NCBI RefSeq assembly: GCF_014904705.1
Contig: NZ_JACZCQ010000011.1
Span: 1 to 64,000 of the forward strand
Source: Nisaea sediminum
GTDB lineage: Bacteria; Pseudomonadota; Alphaproteobacteria; Thalassobaculales; Thalassobaculaceae
Direction of reading: 5' to 3'
Length of the DNA stretch: 64,000 nt
The translations under genes and the position numbers were made by a program. Positions within the stretch are counted from its first letter, which is position 1. Every line of letters begins with the position of its first letter. Below are positions 17,945 to 26,380 of this stretch, one piece after another. The notes under the pieces are model-generated. The model did no database searches, was not told the origin of the DNA, and saw only the letters and a list, made by a program, of their open reading frames with translations.

Positions 17945-18934
17945 TCACGCTGCGGGCGCGGGTGATGCGGACCCGGCGAACGGTACACGCGCAAAGGAAA
18001 CCCCTTCTGCGCTCAGATCCTGCTTCAGGTGCAACACGGTGAGCACGCCGTCGAAGCCACCCAGCCCGTCGGGCATGAGCGCGACCGACGGGCTGGACAA
18101 TATTCCCGCCAAGGTCCCGACCGCGATGTCGGTCTCGGCTCCGTGCACGTCGATCGCCGTGGCATGGATGCCGCCGGGCCCGGTCGCAAAGACAAGCACA
18201 CCCTCGTGCGAAGAGGCCGCCGCGAACTCGAAGATCGGTGCGCCACCCAGAATGTCGTTGCCCGCGACCGGAACTTTCCCTGTCGGGCCGATACCGAGCA
18301 AGACTGGTGCGGCGCCAATGCCGCCCGGAGAGAGCGGACCGATATCGCTGAACTCCTGGAACAGCCAGGCGCTCTCGCCGCCCCCGATATCCAGCGACAA
18401 TGCGCTTCTCCAAGCGCCGATCCAGGTCGGTTTAGCGGTTGGGTGGGCAGGGTCGATCGAGACCAGACCGTCGAGATCACCGCACGCCAGGATCCGGTAA
18501 CTGCCGTCGAGTTGCCGGAAGAGCCTCGGGGCGGAGAAATCCTGCCCGGCGAAGCGAACCGGATCGGAGGGCACGCCCTTGGCAGTCGTCACGTACAGCA
18601 GATCGTTCCAGGCGCCCCCGAACAGCTGCATGACCGCAGCGCCATTGCCGCTTTCGTCCAGTGACAGGTCCCAATCGGGAGCGGATACGAACATCTGCTC
18701 GAAGCCGATCGCGATATCGGCCCCGGGCGTCGAATCCGCTTCGGAAATAACAGATGCCGCCCGTCCCGGCGCAACCGCCTTGAGGGTGACCTCGACCTCC
18801 TCCGCACCGTCGTCCGACGACGTCTCCGATATGACGCCCTTGTAAAGATTGAGGGTTCCGCCGGCTCCGGCCAGACGCGCCGGCGCATAACCGTCGAAGG
18901 AGATCGTTTCCCATTTGATCGAATCTTCAGGCAT
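17945..18934 (-). CDS. Unknown protein coupled to the Nudix-like/transglutaminase protein
   Basis: The product has 329 residues, and I recognise no family. It has no signal peptide or membrane segment and is rich in Gly, Asp, Ser and aromatic residues. It has recurring short strands such as 'WNDLLYVTTAKG', 'GSYRILACGDLDGLVSID', 'ESAWLFQEFSDIG' and 'GVLVFATGPGGIHATAID', a pattern suggesting beta-propeller-like blades. That fold is my inference. Its ribosome site (GGGAG at 18942-18946) overlaps the stop of the preceding large gene, and only 11 bases separate the two genes. This arrangement suggests coupled translation and a shared job or complex. Confidence 0.75.
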   Translation of the reverse strand: MPEDSIKWETISFDGYAPARLAGAGGTLNLYKGVISETSSDDGAEEVEVTLKAVAPGRAASVISEADSTPGADIAIGFEQMFVSAPDWDLSLDESGNGAAVMQLFGGAWNDLLYVTTAKGVPSDPVRFAGQDFSAPRLFRQLDGSYRILACGDLDGLVSIDPAHPTAKPTWIGAWRSALSLDIGGGESAWLFQEFSDIGPLSPGGIGAAPVLLGIGPTGKVPVAGNDILGGAPIFEFAAASSHEGVLVFATGPGGIHATAIDVHGAETDIAVGTLAGILSSPSVALMPDGLGGFDGVLTVLHLKQDLSAEGVSFARVPFAGSASPAPAA

Positions 18935-18945
18935 ACGCCCACTCC

Positions 18946-21900
18946 CTAATTGAGGTTATGCAGGACGGTCAGCCTACGGAGTTTGAGTATGTTGTTGGCG
19001 GCCCCCGCGGCGACGGAGAACCCGAGTCGAGGATTCGCGCCACGGGACAGCCCGGCCGAGGCCGCGGTCACATAGGCTGCTGCCGTGTTCACGACCGGAC
19101 TGCCGTAGGATGGATCGTAGAAAGCAAGACCTCCGGCAGTGTCGTAGACGATGTAGTGATTGCCGAACCGCTCCGGCGGCGTCTGATTGTTCTGTGCGAC
19201 CACTCCTGGCCCCCAGGTCGCGGTCCCTGCCACGGCCGTTCCGGGTGCGCCACGATCATGCGTGTAGGCATTCGCCGAGGCCGCCGGCGGCGCATGGAAG
19301 GTCCAGTTCGAAACCATGAACCCGGTTGCCGTACCGCTGACCGCCGCGTTCGGCTCGACCGAGACCTTCCGCGGCGTCGCCTCGCCATGCGCGGCGAACA
19401 TGGCGATCAGCAGTTCCGCCCACGCACCACAGGCGCAGGAGATCGTCCCGCCGGTCGGAGCGGTCGACAGCATCGTGTTCAATCTCTGCTGCGGAGGACG
19501 GGCGGTCCAATAGGTCATTCTGGCATTGTCCCATGCGCGCAGAGCCCCCGGGTTATCGCCGGAGGCGGGATCGAGCTCGCCGCCGCCGAACTGGGCGAAC
19601 GCCGAATAGATGGCGGTCTTCAATTGCGCGGCATTCCCGGCCTGGCCGTCGGCGGCGGCGCAGGAAAGTTTCAGCACAGTCCAATAGTTGCTCGCGCCGC
19701 CTCCCGGAAGCCGATCGCCATTCACCGGGTCCGCATAGGTCACATAGACTTGGTGGCTGGTGACGTCGAACAGGGTCCAGTTTCCGTCATGTCCTCCGGT
19801 GGCCCGCATCTCCCACAGCAAGCGGACCGGGTCGCCATGCACGACCTGATTCGGCAGGGTCACATTGGCATTCGCCGCGGCGGGGGTAAGATCCGCCGTC
19901 GCCCCGTTCGCGGACGCGATATTGTTCCAGCTCCAGATCATGGTGTGGAACGAGCCGTCGGCCAGCGGCAGGAACAGGGTGGCCCGGACATCGATCGCAG
20001 TTCCGGTTCCCGCTGTATTGACGCGAAAGACCGGCTGCAGGCCGACATTGGTATTCCTCGTATAGGTCTGCGGCACTGTCTGTCCCGGCTGCCAGACGCG
20101 ACCATAGGCATTGCCGAAGTTGACGCCGTCTTCCCGCAACACCGAACGGCCTCCGCTGAAGGTGATCTGGCGGACATCGATCTGCGGTGTCCCAACCGGC
20201 CATTGCTGAGTATTCTTGATCGTTAGAAGTGCCGCTAAGGGGTTTGCCGAATTGGAGCGCACCTGAAGCTGCACGGTCGCCGCGCCGTCGAGATAGACCA
20301 GACGGCGGTTGTCGGCGATGCCTGGGGCACTGTCGTTCGCCCAGACGAGATGCAGCCAGGCCGGCGCCGTATCCGGATCGGTGACGGCGATCGCCTGCGC
20401 CGGTATATGGTTCGGCAACCCGAACTGGTTCGAGATCGCATAGCTGTACCAGGCGTTCGTGTTGTCGCGGAACGCGAAGCTCTCGTAGGCGAGCGACTGG
20501 ACGGTCGGCACGATCTCGACACCGATGCTCGTATTCTCGACATCCTCGTCGCCGATGGTCTGCGTCACCGTATGGTTGGTGAAGGCTCCGGGCGCGCTGA
20601 TCGGATGACGGTTGATCGTGATGTCCCGGGTATGCTGCTCGCCGGTGTCCCAGTTCAGGTAGAAGTAGGATTGCGGCCGGTCCGGGTTCAGCAGCCCGCG
20701 CAGGGTCGCCTGTGCGCCCGCCTGATAGTCGATACTGTAATTCGTTCCCGCGACCTGACGGGAGGGCGCGTTGCGGATCTCGATCCCGGTCAGGTGTGCA
20801 TAGACGATCACCGCCATCTCGATCTCTGGATTGACCGACGCCTTTACCCGGACCGGCGCTTTCGGATCCACCACCGTTCCGCGGGACACGGTGCGTTTGG
20901 CCGGATTGCCCGAAACCGGGTTGCCCCCCTCCCAGGTCACCGCGTCGAAAGCCTCCGAACTGTTCGGCCGAAGTTTCAGGGTCACAACGACATCGGATTC
21001 CTCTTCGGAATAGGCCGCCGCATAGATCGCAACCTTCTCCTTCTCGCCGATCTTCTTGGCGTTCTCGACCTCGAAGCCGACCAGCTCCGGGATGATCGTA
21101 AGCGCGATCTGACGGGAGCCGCCGTCTGATTCCGCCTTGACCGTCAGGGGCCGCCCCTTTGCCGTGACCCTGTCGAGCGCCACTTCCGCGGCGGCGCCTG
21201 CGGATTGCGTCGCCCCGGCCCAGGTGACCGCCGGCATCTCGCCGACCGGCGGCGGATCGAACAATGCCGTCACCCGGACCGCCGTCCCGCCATATTGCGC
21301 CCGGTAGGCATCCACCCCGGTGGAGGTCGCTCCGTCCACCCGCAGCCCGACCAGCTTCGATTTGCTCACCGGCGCGACCGACCCTTCCGGCAGAAGCTTC
21401 TCGATCGCCTGCTCGAACCATGCGCCGCTCTGCTTGGTCGAGGCCGCGATCTGACCCGTCAGCGTGTCGACTTCGGTATTGAACGGGCCCGGCGGCGTGC
21501 CGCCGTAGAAATTCTTGATGATGAAGGCCTGCCAGCCGCTCTGCGGCGGAAGCACCGGACCGAGATTCTCCAGTGCCTCCGTCCGGCGCGGAATGCCGGT
21601 CTTTGCAAACAGACAATCCTGCATGGACAGCTTCTGGATATTGCCGTCGACGGCATCGGCGAAACGCCGGAGCCCCGACGCCGAGAACGGATATTCGATG
21701 ACCGCGAAGGGATTGTAGTCCCGGTCTTCCAGGCGATGCAGTTTAGGCTCGCCGATGTCGTAGTTCGTCCGCGCAACCGGATCGTCGAGCCGCATCCCTG
21801 TCTCGGCCAGCACTATCGCCCGGAGCGCCTTGGCCGGATCCTGGTCCTTTCCATGCGCACCGCCCGGCAGCACCCACTGCCCCGCATGGTCGGGTATCTG

Positions 21901-22011
21901 CCCGCGGATCTTCTTCGACCCGGCCCAGGTCTGGATGAACACCCGCTGGCCAAGCAGGACGAGCTGCTCGATGTCACCGGGCGCATGGGCAAGCAGATAG
22001 ACGAAGGGCAT
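18946..22011 (-). CDS. Multidomain protein: degenerate Nudix-like domain, Ig-like repeats, transglutaminase-like C-terminus
   Basis: The product has 1021 residues from the ATG at 22011 (GGGGAG seven bases upstream); a TTG at 22026 is an alternative. Residues 1-150 look like a Nudix domain ([20 protein letters not shown]). The box has canonical spacing, but Glu57 is Gln, Arg65 is Ala, Glu66 is Ile and Glu69 is Ala, so hydrolysis is unlikely. Residues ~219-502 hold three ~95-residue Ig-like repeats, each with a Trp at the same point (264, 360, 454). Residues ~770-1021 carry a transglutaminase/papain-like triad: Cys861 in '[14 protein letters not shown]', His952 in 'GNHYIVY', Asp966 in 'FYDPSYG'. 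No secretion signal is seen. The role is unknown; I infer a sensor/adaptor head fused to a protease- or crosslinking-type domain. Confidence 0.8.
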   Translation of the reverse strand: MPFVYLLAHAPGDIEQLVLLGQRVFIQTWAGSKKIRGQIPDHAGQWVLPGGAHGKDQDPAKALRAIVLAETGMRLDDPVARTNYDIGEPKLHRLEDRDYNPFAVIEYPFSASGLRRFADAVDGNIQKLSMQDCLFAKTGIPRRTEALENLGPVLPPQSGWQAFIIKNFYGGTPPGPFNTEVDTLTGQIAASTKQSGAWFEQAIEKLLPEGSVAPVSKSKLVGLRVDGATSTGVDAYRAQYGGTAVRVTALFDPPPVGEMPAVTWAGATQSAGAAAEVALDRVTAKGRPLTVKAESDGGSRQIALTIIPELVGFEVENAKKIGEKEKVAIYAAAYSEEESDVVVTLKLRPNSSEAFDAVTWEGGNPVSGNPAKRTVSRGTVVDPKAPVRVKASVNPEIEMAVIVYAHLTGIEIRNAPSRQVAGTNYSIDYQAGAQATLRGLLNPDRPQSYFYLNWDTGEQHTRDITINRHPISAPGAFTNHTVTQTIGDEDVENTSIGVEIVPTVQSLAYESFAFRDNTNAWYSYAISNQFGLPNHIPAQAIAVTDPDTAPAWLHLVWANDSAPGIADNRRLVYLDGAATVQLQVRSNSANPLAALLTIKNTQQWPVGTPQIDVRQITFSGGRSVLREDGVNFGNAYGRVWQPGQTVPQTYTRNTNVGLQPVFRVNTAGTGTAIDVRATLFLPLADGSFHTMIWSWNNIASANGATADLTPAAANANVTLPNQVVHGDPVRLLWEMRATGGHDGNWTLFDVTSHQVYVTYADPVNGDRLPGGGASNYWTVLKLSCAAADGQAGNAAQLKTAIYSAFAQFGGGELDPASGDNPGALRAWDNARMTYWTARPPQQRLNTMLSTAPTGGTISCACGAWAELLIAMFAAHGEATPRKVSVEPNAAVSGTATGFMVSNWTFHAPPAASANAYTHDRGAPGTAVAGTATWGPGVVAQNNQTPPERFGNHYIVYDTAGGLAFYDPSYGSPVVNTAAAYVTAASAGLSRGANPRLGFSVAAGAANNILKLRRLTVLHNLN

Positions 22012-22179
22012 GGTCGGACTCCCCAACGGACAGGCTCGTCGGTTCGACGTCCGGCCGTCCGATTCTGTGAAGGCGGAAGCCGTGACGCACCTGCCGTCCC
22101 GCCCGCTGTCCGAAGGTTTCCCTGTTCCTTGAGTTCACCCTTGCCCGGCCATGGGCCCGGTCCGTATAAGGGGCCTTTA

Positions 22180-23163
22180 ATGACAAGCTCTCAGCCATCG
22201 GCCACAAGTGACGCGCCCGCGCTCCGACTCCAGCACCTGCTGGGGATCGAAGGACTGTCGCGCCCCGACATCGAAGCGCTCCTGGATCTTTCCGACCGCT
22301 ATGTCGATCTCAACCGCCGCGCGGACAAGAAAATGTCGAGCCTGCGCGGGCGGACGATCATCAACCTGTTCTTCGAGGACTCGACGCGCACGCGGACGAG
22401 TTTCGAGCTCGCCGGCAAGCGGCTGGGCGCCGATGTGCTCAACATGTCGGTCGGCACCAGTTCGGTGAAGAAGGGCGAGACGCTGATCGACACCGCGGTC
22501 ACCCTGAACGCCATGCACCCGGACGTGCTGACCATCCGCCACGCGGACTCGGGCGCGGTCCACCTGCTCGCCCAGAAGGTCAATTGCGGCGTGATCAATG
22601 CCGGCGACGGCAGCCACGAGCATCCGACCCAGGCCCTGCTCGACGCCCTGACGATCCGCCGGCGCAAGGGCGAGATCACCGGCCTCACCGTCGCGATCTG
22701 CGGCGACGTCGCGCACAGCCGCGTCGCCCGCTCCAACATCCATCTGCTCTCGATCATGGGGGCGCGGGTCCGCATCGTGGCGCCGCCGACCCTTATCCCG
22801 GCCGGACTCGAGCGATTCGGCGTTGAGATCTATCATGACATGCGCACCGGCCTCGCGGACTGCGACATCGTCATGATGCTGCGGCTGCAGAACGAGCGCA
22901 TGCAGGCGAGCTACATCCCCTCGATCCGCGAGTACTACAAGCTCTTCGGCCTCGATCACGACAAGCTCTCGGTCGCCAGGCCCGACGCGCTGGTGATGCA
23001 TCCGGGACCGATGAACCGCGGCGTTGAGATCGACTCCGACGTCGCCGACGACATCGAACGCAGCCTGATCCGCGAGCAGGTCGAGATGGGTGTCGCCGTC
23101 CGTATGGCCTGCCTCGAGGTGCTGGCCCAGTCTCAGCTCGAACCGTGGGCGAAAAACCAGTGA
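22180..23163 (+). CDS. pyrB: Aspartate carbamoyltransferase catalytic subunit
   Basis: The product has 327 residues from the ATG at 22180. The open frame extends almost 1 kb upstream, but that part is the shadow of the opposite-strand gene. '[20 protein letters not shown]' contains the carbamoyl phosphate motif STRTR, and '[20 protein letters not shown]' and '[17 protein letters not shown]' are ATCase signatures. It makes carbamoyl aspartate in pyrimidine synthesis. It overlaps the downstream dihydroorotase-like gene by 4 bases. In bacteria with a catalytically dead PyrX, the pair forms one dodecameric complex; that may apply here. Confidence 0.95.
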   Translation: MTSSQPSATSDAPALRLQHLLGIEGLSRPDIEALLDLSDRYVDLNRRADKKMSSLRGRTIINLFFEDSTRTRTSFELAGKRLGADVLNMSVGTSSVKKGETLIDTAVTLNAMHPDVLTIRHADSGAVHLLAQKVNCGVINAGDGSHEHPTQALLDALTIRRRKGEITGLTVAICGDVAHSRVARSNIHLLSIMGARVRIVAPPTLIPAGLERFGVEIYHDMRTGLADCDIVMMLRLQNERMQASYIPSIREYYKLFGLDHDKLSVARPDALVMHPGPMNRGVEIDSDVADDIERSLIREQVEMGVAVRMACLEVLAQSQLEPWAKNQ

Positions 23164-24488
23164 AGCGCACGATCTTCAAGAATGCCCGCCTGCTCGATCC
23201 CGCCTCCGGACTCGACAGCCAGGGCGCGATGCTCGTGGACGGCGCCCGGATCGCCGATATCGGCCCGAACATCTTCGTCGACGCGGTGCAGGACGACGTT
23301 CATGTCGTGGACTGCAAGGGGCTCTGCCTCGCGCCCGGCATCGTCGATATGCGGGTCTCCACCGGCGAGCCCGGAAACGAGCATATGGAAACCCTGGCGA
23401 CCGCCGCTCACGCCGCCGTCGCCGGGGGCGTGACCACCTTCGCCTGCCTGCCCAACACCAACCCGATCGTCGACGATGTCGCGGTGCTGGAATTCGTCGA
23501 ACGGCTCGGCCGCGATGTCGGGCTGGTCAACATCCATTCCTACGCCGCCGCGACCAAGGGCCTGCAGGGCAAGATCATGACCGAGCTCGGCCTGTTGCAC
23601 GAAGCGGGTGCGGCCGGCTTCACGGACGGCGGCAAGGCGATCGCCCATGCCGGTGTGATGCGGCGCCTGCTCTCCTACGCCAGGCTGTTCGACACCATGA
23701 TCGTCCAGCACCCCGAACTGCCGGAGCTGGTCGGCAGCGGCGTGATGAACGAAGGCGAGACCGCGACAAGGCTCGGCCTGCCGGGCATTCCGGCCGTCGC
23801 CGAAGTGATGATGGTGGAGCGCGATCTCCGCCTGCTGGAGCTGACCGGCGGGCGGCTGCATTTTTCCTGCCTTTCCACCGGAGACGCCATTGAAGCGATC
23901 CGCAAGGCCAAGGCGCGCGGATTGCAGGTCACGGCGGACACCGCCCCACCCTATTTCGCGCTCACGGAGTCCGAGGTTGTCGGCTACCGCACCTTCGCCA
24001 AGCTGTCGCCGCCGCTCCGCACCGAGGACGATCGGCGCGCGGTGATCGCGGGCATCGCCGACGGCACCATCGACGCCATCGTCAGCGCGCACACGCCGGG
24101 CGACCGCGACCAGAAGCGCCTGCCTTTCGGCCAGGCCGATTTCGGCGGCGTCGGACTGGAAACCCTGCTCTCGGTATCGCTCGAGCTGGTGCACAACGGC
24201 GATGTGCCCATGCTGACCGTGCTCAAGGCACTGACCGATACCCCGGCCGAGCTGCTGAAGTTCCCGGCGGGCCGCCTGCGCAAGGGCCACCTTGCAGACT
24301 TCATCCTGTTCGATCCCGATCGCGCGGTCAGGATCGACCGGGACGAACTGCGCGGCAAATCGAGGAACACCCCGTTCGACGAGCGCCCGGTCCAGGGCCG
24401 GGTCGAGAAGACCTATCGCGCGGGCAATCTCGTCTTCGATATCGAGACCGCGCCAGTACCGGAACGGCGGAGGTTCCCCGATGCCTGA
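23160..24488 (+). CDS. pyrX: Dihydroorotase-like protein, probably inactive PyrX type
   Basis: The product has 442 residues from a GTG at 23160 overlapping the pyrB stop. It has the amidohydrolase layout (N-terminal strands, '[17 protein letters not shown]', barrel, C-terminal '[15 protein letters not shown]'). The metal-binding HxH normally found after 'GxxDxH' is missing: the position reads D-M-R-V-S. The late segment with the catalytic aspartate (usually TDHAPH) reads '[11 protein letters not shown]'. It is therefore probably a structural partner of PyrB rather than an enzyme, as known for PyrX proteins. A functional PyrC would be needed elsewhere in the genome. Confidence 0.85.
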   Translation: MKRTIFKNARLLDPASGLDSQGAMLVDGARIADIGPNIFVDAVQDDVHVVDCKGLCLAPGIVDMRVSTGEPGNEHMETLATAAHAAVAGGVTTFACLPNTNPIVDDVAVLEFVERLGRDVGLVNIHSYAAATKGLQGKIMTELGLLHEAGAAGFTDGGKAIAHAGVMRRLLSYARLFDTMIVQHPELPELVGSGVMNEGETATRLGLPGIPAVAEVMMVERDLRLLELTGGRLHFSCLSTGDAIEAIRKAKARGLQVTADTAPPYFALTESEVVGYRTFAKLSPPLRTEDDRRAVIAGIADGTIDAIVSAHTPGDRDQKRLPFGQADFGGVGLETLLSVSLELVHNGDVPMLTVLKALTDTPAELLKFPAGRLRKGHLADFILFDPDRAVRIDRDELRGKSRNTPFDERPVQGRVEKTYRAGNLVFDIETAPVPERRRFPDA

Positions 24489-25110
24489 TCTGCTCGGCTC
24501 GCTCGAATTCACTTGGCCGTTTTATGCCTGCGGCCTCGCCGCCTATCTGCTCGGCTCGGTGCCGTTCGGTCTGGTTTTCACTCGCCTCGCCGGGCTTGGG
24601 GACGTGCGCAAGATCGGCTCCGGCAGCATCGGCGCGACCAATGTGCTACGCACAGGCAACAAGCTGATCGCGGTCGCCACGCTGATCTGCGACAGCGGCA
24701 AGGGCGCGGCGGCGGTACTCGTCGCGGCGCAGTACGGCCCGGACATGGCGGTCATCGCCGCAGCCGCCGCCATGCTCGGGCATTGCTATCCGGTCTGGCT
24801 GAAATTCAAGGGCGGCAAGGGCGTCGCCACCGCGTTCGGCACCCTGCTCGCGCTCTCCCCCCTCGTGGCCGGACTTGCCGGAGTGACTTGGCTCGCGATG
24901 GCGGTACTGTTCCGCTATTCCTCACTCGCCGCCCTCACAGCCTCCGTTGCCGCGCCCTTCTATATGGAGTGGCTGGTCGACCGGCAGCATGCGGAGCTCG
25001 CCGCGTTCATGGCGGTGCTGATTTTCATCCGCCACCACGCGAATATCCGCCGCCTGCTCAAGGGCGAAGAAAGCAAGATCAAGCTCTCCAAGAGCAAGCC
25101 AACCGCCTAG
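24481..25110 (+). CDS. plsY: Glycerol-3-phosphate acyltransferase PlsY
   Basis: The product has 209 residues with five or so membrane helices. The PlsY signatures are present: 'LLGSVPFGLVFTRLAGL', 'IGSGSIGATNVLRTGNK' and 'GHCYPVWLKFKGGKGVATAF'. It transfers the acyl group of acyl phosphate to glycerol-3-phosphate, the first step of phospholipid synthesis. The ATG at 24481 overlaps the pyrX stop by 8 bases, so translation is coupled. The C-terminus is basic (KLSKSKPTA). Confidence 0.95.
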   Translation: MPDLLGSLEFTWPFYACGLAAYLLGSVPFGLVFTRLAGLGDVRKIGSGSIGATNVLRTGNKLIAVATLICDSGKGAAAVLVAAQYGPDMAVIAAAAAMLGHCYPVWLKFKGGKGVATAFGTLLALSPLVAGLAGVTWLAMAVLFRYSSLAALTASVAAPFYMEWLVDRQHAELAAFMAVLIFIRHHANIRRLLKGEESKIKLSKSKPTA

Positions 25111-25175
25111 AGTCCCCCTGCCCTGCGCAGAAATCTTCCCGGCCCGTCCATGAAAGGGCCGAGAGGAGAACCGCC

Positions 25176-26318
25176 ATGGTCAGAAACAAACGGTCCCCCG
25201 GCCCGCCGGACGCGGCCGAGCGGATCGCCCGCCTCCGTCTGATCCGTACGGAGAATGTCGGTCCGGTCACCTTCCAGCACCTGCTCGTCCGTTTCGGTTC
25301 GGCAGCGGAGGCGCTTGACCGGTTGCCGGATCTTGCGCGGCGGGGCGGACGGAAAAAGAAGCTCGCCATTCCCGAGGTCGGAGAGATCGAAAAGGAAATC
25401 GCCGAGAACGAACGGCAGGGTGCCCGTCTCATCGTCATCGGCGAGCCGGACTATCCGGCGATGCTGGCACAGATCGAAGGCGCGCCGGCCGCGCTCTCGC
25501 TGATGGGGCATCCGCATCTCTTCCTGGAGCCGGCTATCTCCATCGTCGGCGCGCGCAACGCATCCGGTAATGCGCTCCGCTTCACCGAACGGATCGCCCG
25601 CGACCTCGGGGCGCATGGTATTGTTATCGTCTCCGGCCTCGCCCGCGGAATCGACACCGCCGCGCACCAGGGATCAATCGAAAGCGGAACGATCGCAGTC
25701 GTCGCGGGCGGCGCGGATATCGTCTATCCGCCGGAGAACGAGGCGCTGAGAGACCGCATCGTCGCGGAAGGTGCGCTGCTCGCCGAAGCGCCCATCGGCA
25801 CCCGCCCGCTGGCGCGACATTTCCCCGCCCGTAACAGGATCATCTCCGGCCTGACACGGGCGACGCTCGTGGTGGAGGCGGCCAAGCGTTCCGGCTCCCT
25901 GATCACTGCGCGTTTCGCCGCAGACCAGGGACGCGAGGTTTGCGCCGTGCCCGGATCGCCGATGGATCCGCGCTGCGCCGGCAGCAACGGCCTGCTCCGC
26001 GACGGGGCGCATCTGATCGAACGGGCGGAGGACCTCATGACCTTGCTTCTCGAAGGTGGCATACGCGAAGAACCGGCCGCGTCCGAGCAATATTCGCTCG
26101 ACGGTGTAGCACCGCAAATCGTTGAGAAAATCGACGACGCAGCGCGGGCTTCAGTGCTCGCCATGCTGGACGCGACACCTCTACCGGTTGACGAAATCAT
26201 TCGCCGATGCCAATTGTCACCGCCGGTGGTCCTTACCATTCTTCTGGAAGCGGAGCTGGCCGGCGAGGCCGAACGCCATCCGGGAAACAACGTGGCGCGG
26301 CGCTATAAACCTTTGTAA
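25176..26318 (+). CDS. dprA: DNA-processing protein DprA
   Basis: The product has 380 residues from the ATG at 25176, which has a strong GAGAGGAG site upstream. The longer open frame starting at 24513 overlaps plsY and is a shadow. An N-terminal SAM-like helical region (LRLIRTENVGPVTFQHLLVR) precedes the Rossmann-type DprA core with 'ISIVGARNASGNALRFTERI', 'IVIVSGLARGIDTAAHQGSI' and 'FPARNRIISGLTRATLVVEA'. A C-terminal winged helix (residues ~315-380) closes the protein. DprA loads RecA on incoming single-stranded DNA during transformation. No other competence genes are visible nearby. Confidence 0.95.
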   Translation: MVRNKRSPGPPDAAERIARLRLIRTENVGPVTFQHLLVRFGSAAEALDRLPDLARRGGRKKKLAIPEVGEIEKEIAENERQGARLIVIGEPDYPAMLAQIEGAPAALSLMGHPHLFLEPAISIVGARNASGNALRFTERIARDLGAHGIVIVSGLARGIDTAAHQGSIESGTIAVVAGGADIVYPPENEALRDRIVAEGALLAEAPIGTRPLARHFPARNRIISGLTRATLVVEAAKRSGSLITARFAADQGREVCAVPGSPMDPRCAGSNGLLRDGAHLIERAEDLMTLLLEGGIREEPAASEQYSLDGVAPQIVEKIDDAARASVLAMLDATPLPVDEIIRRCQLSPPVVLTILLEAELAGEAERHPGNNVARRYKPL

Positions 26319-26380
26319 ATACGGAGGTTTAATCGTCGGCACCGGACCACCACCGCAAGAAAGGACGTCCGGTTAGCCGC

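Noticed and set aside
21205-22179. In-frame extension upstream of pyrB
   Set aside because: It overlaps the N-terminal domain of the opposite-strand 1021-residue protein, is Arg/His-rich, and PyrB starts normally at 22180.
24513-25175. In-frame extension upstream of dprA
   Set aside because: It overlaps plsY in another frame. A strong ribosome site supports the ATG at 25176 instead.
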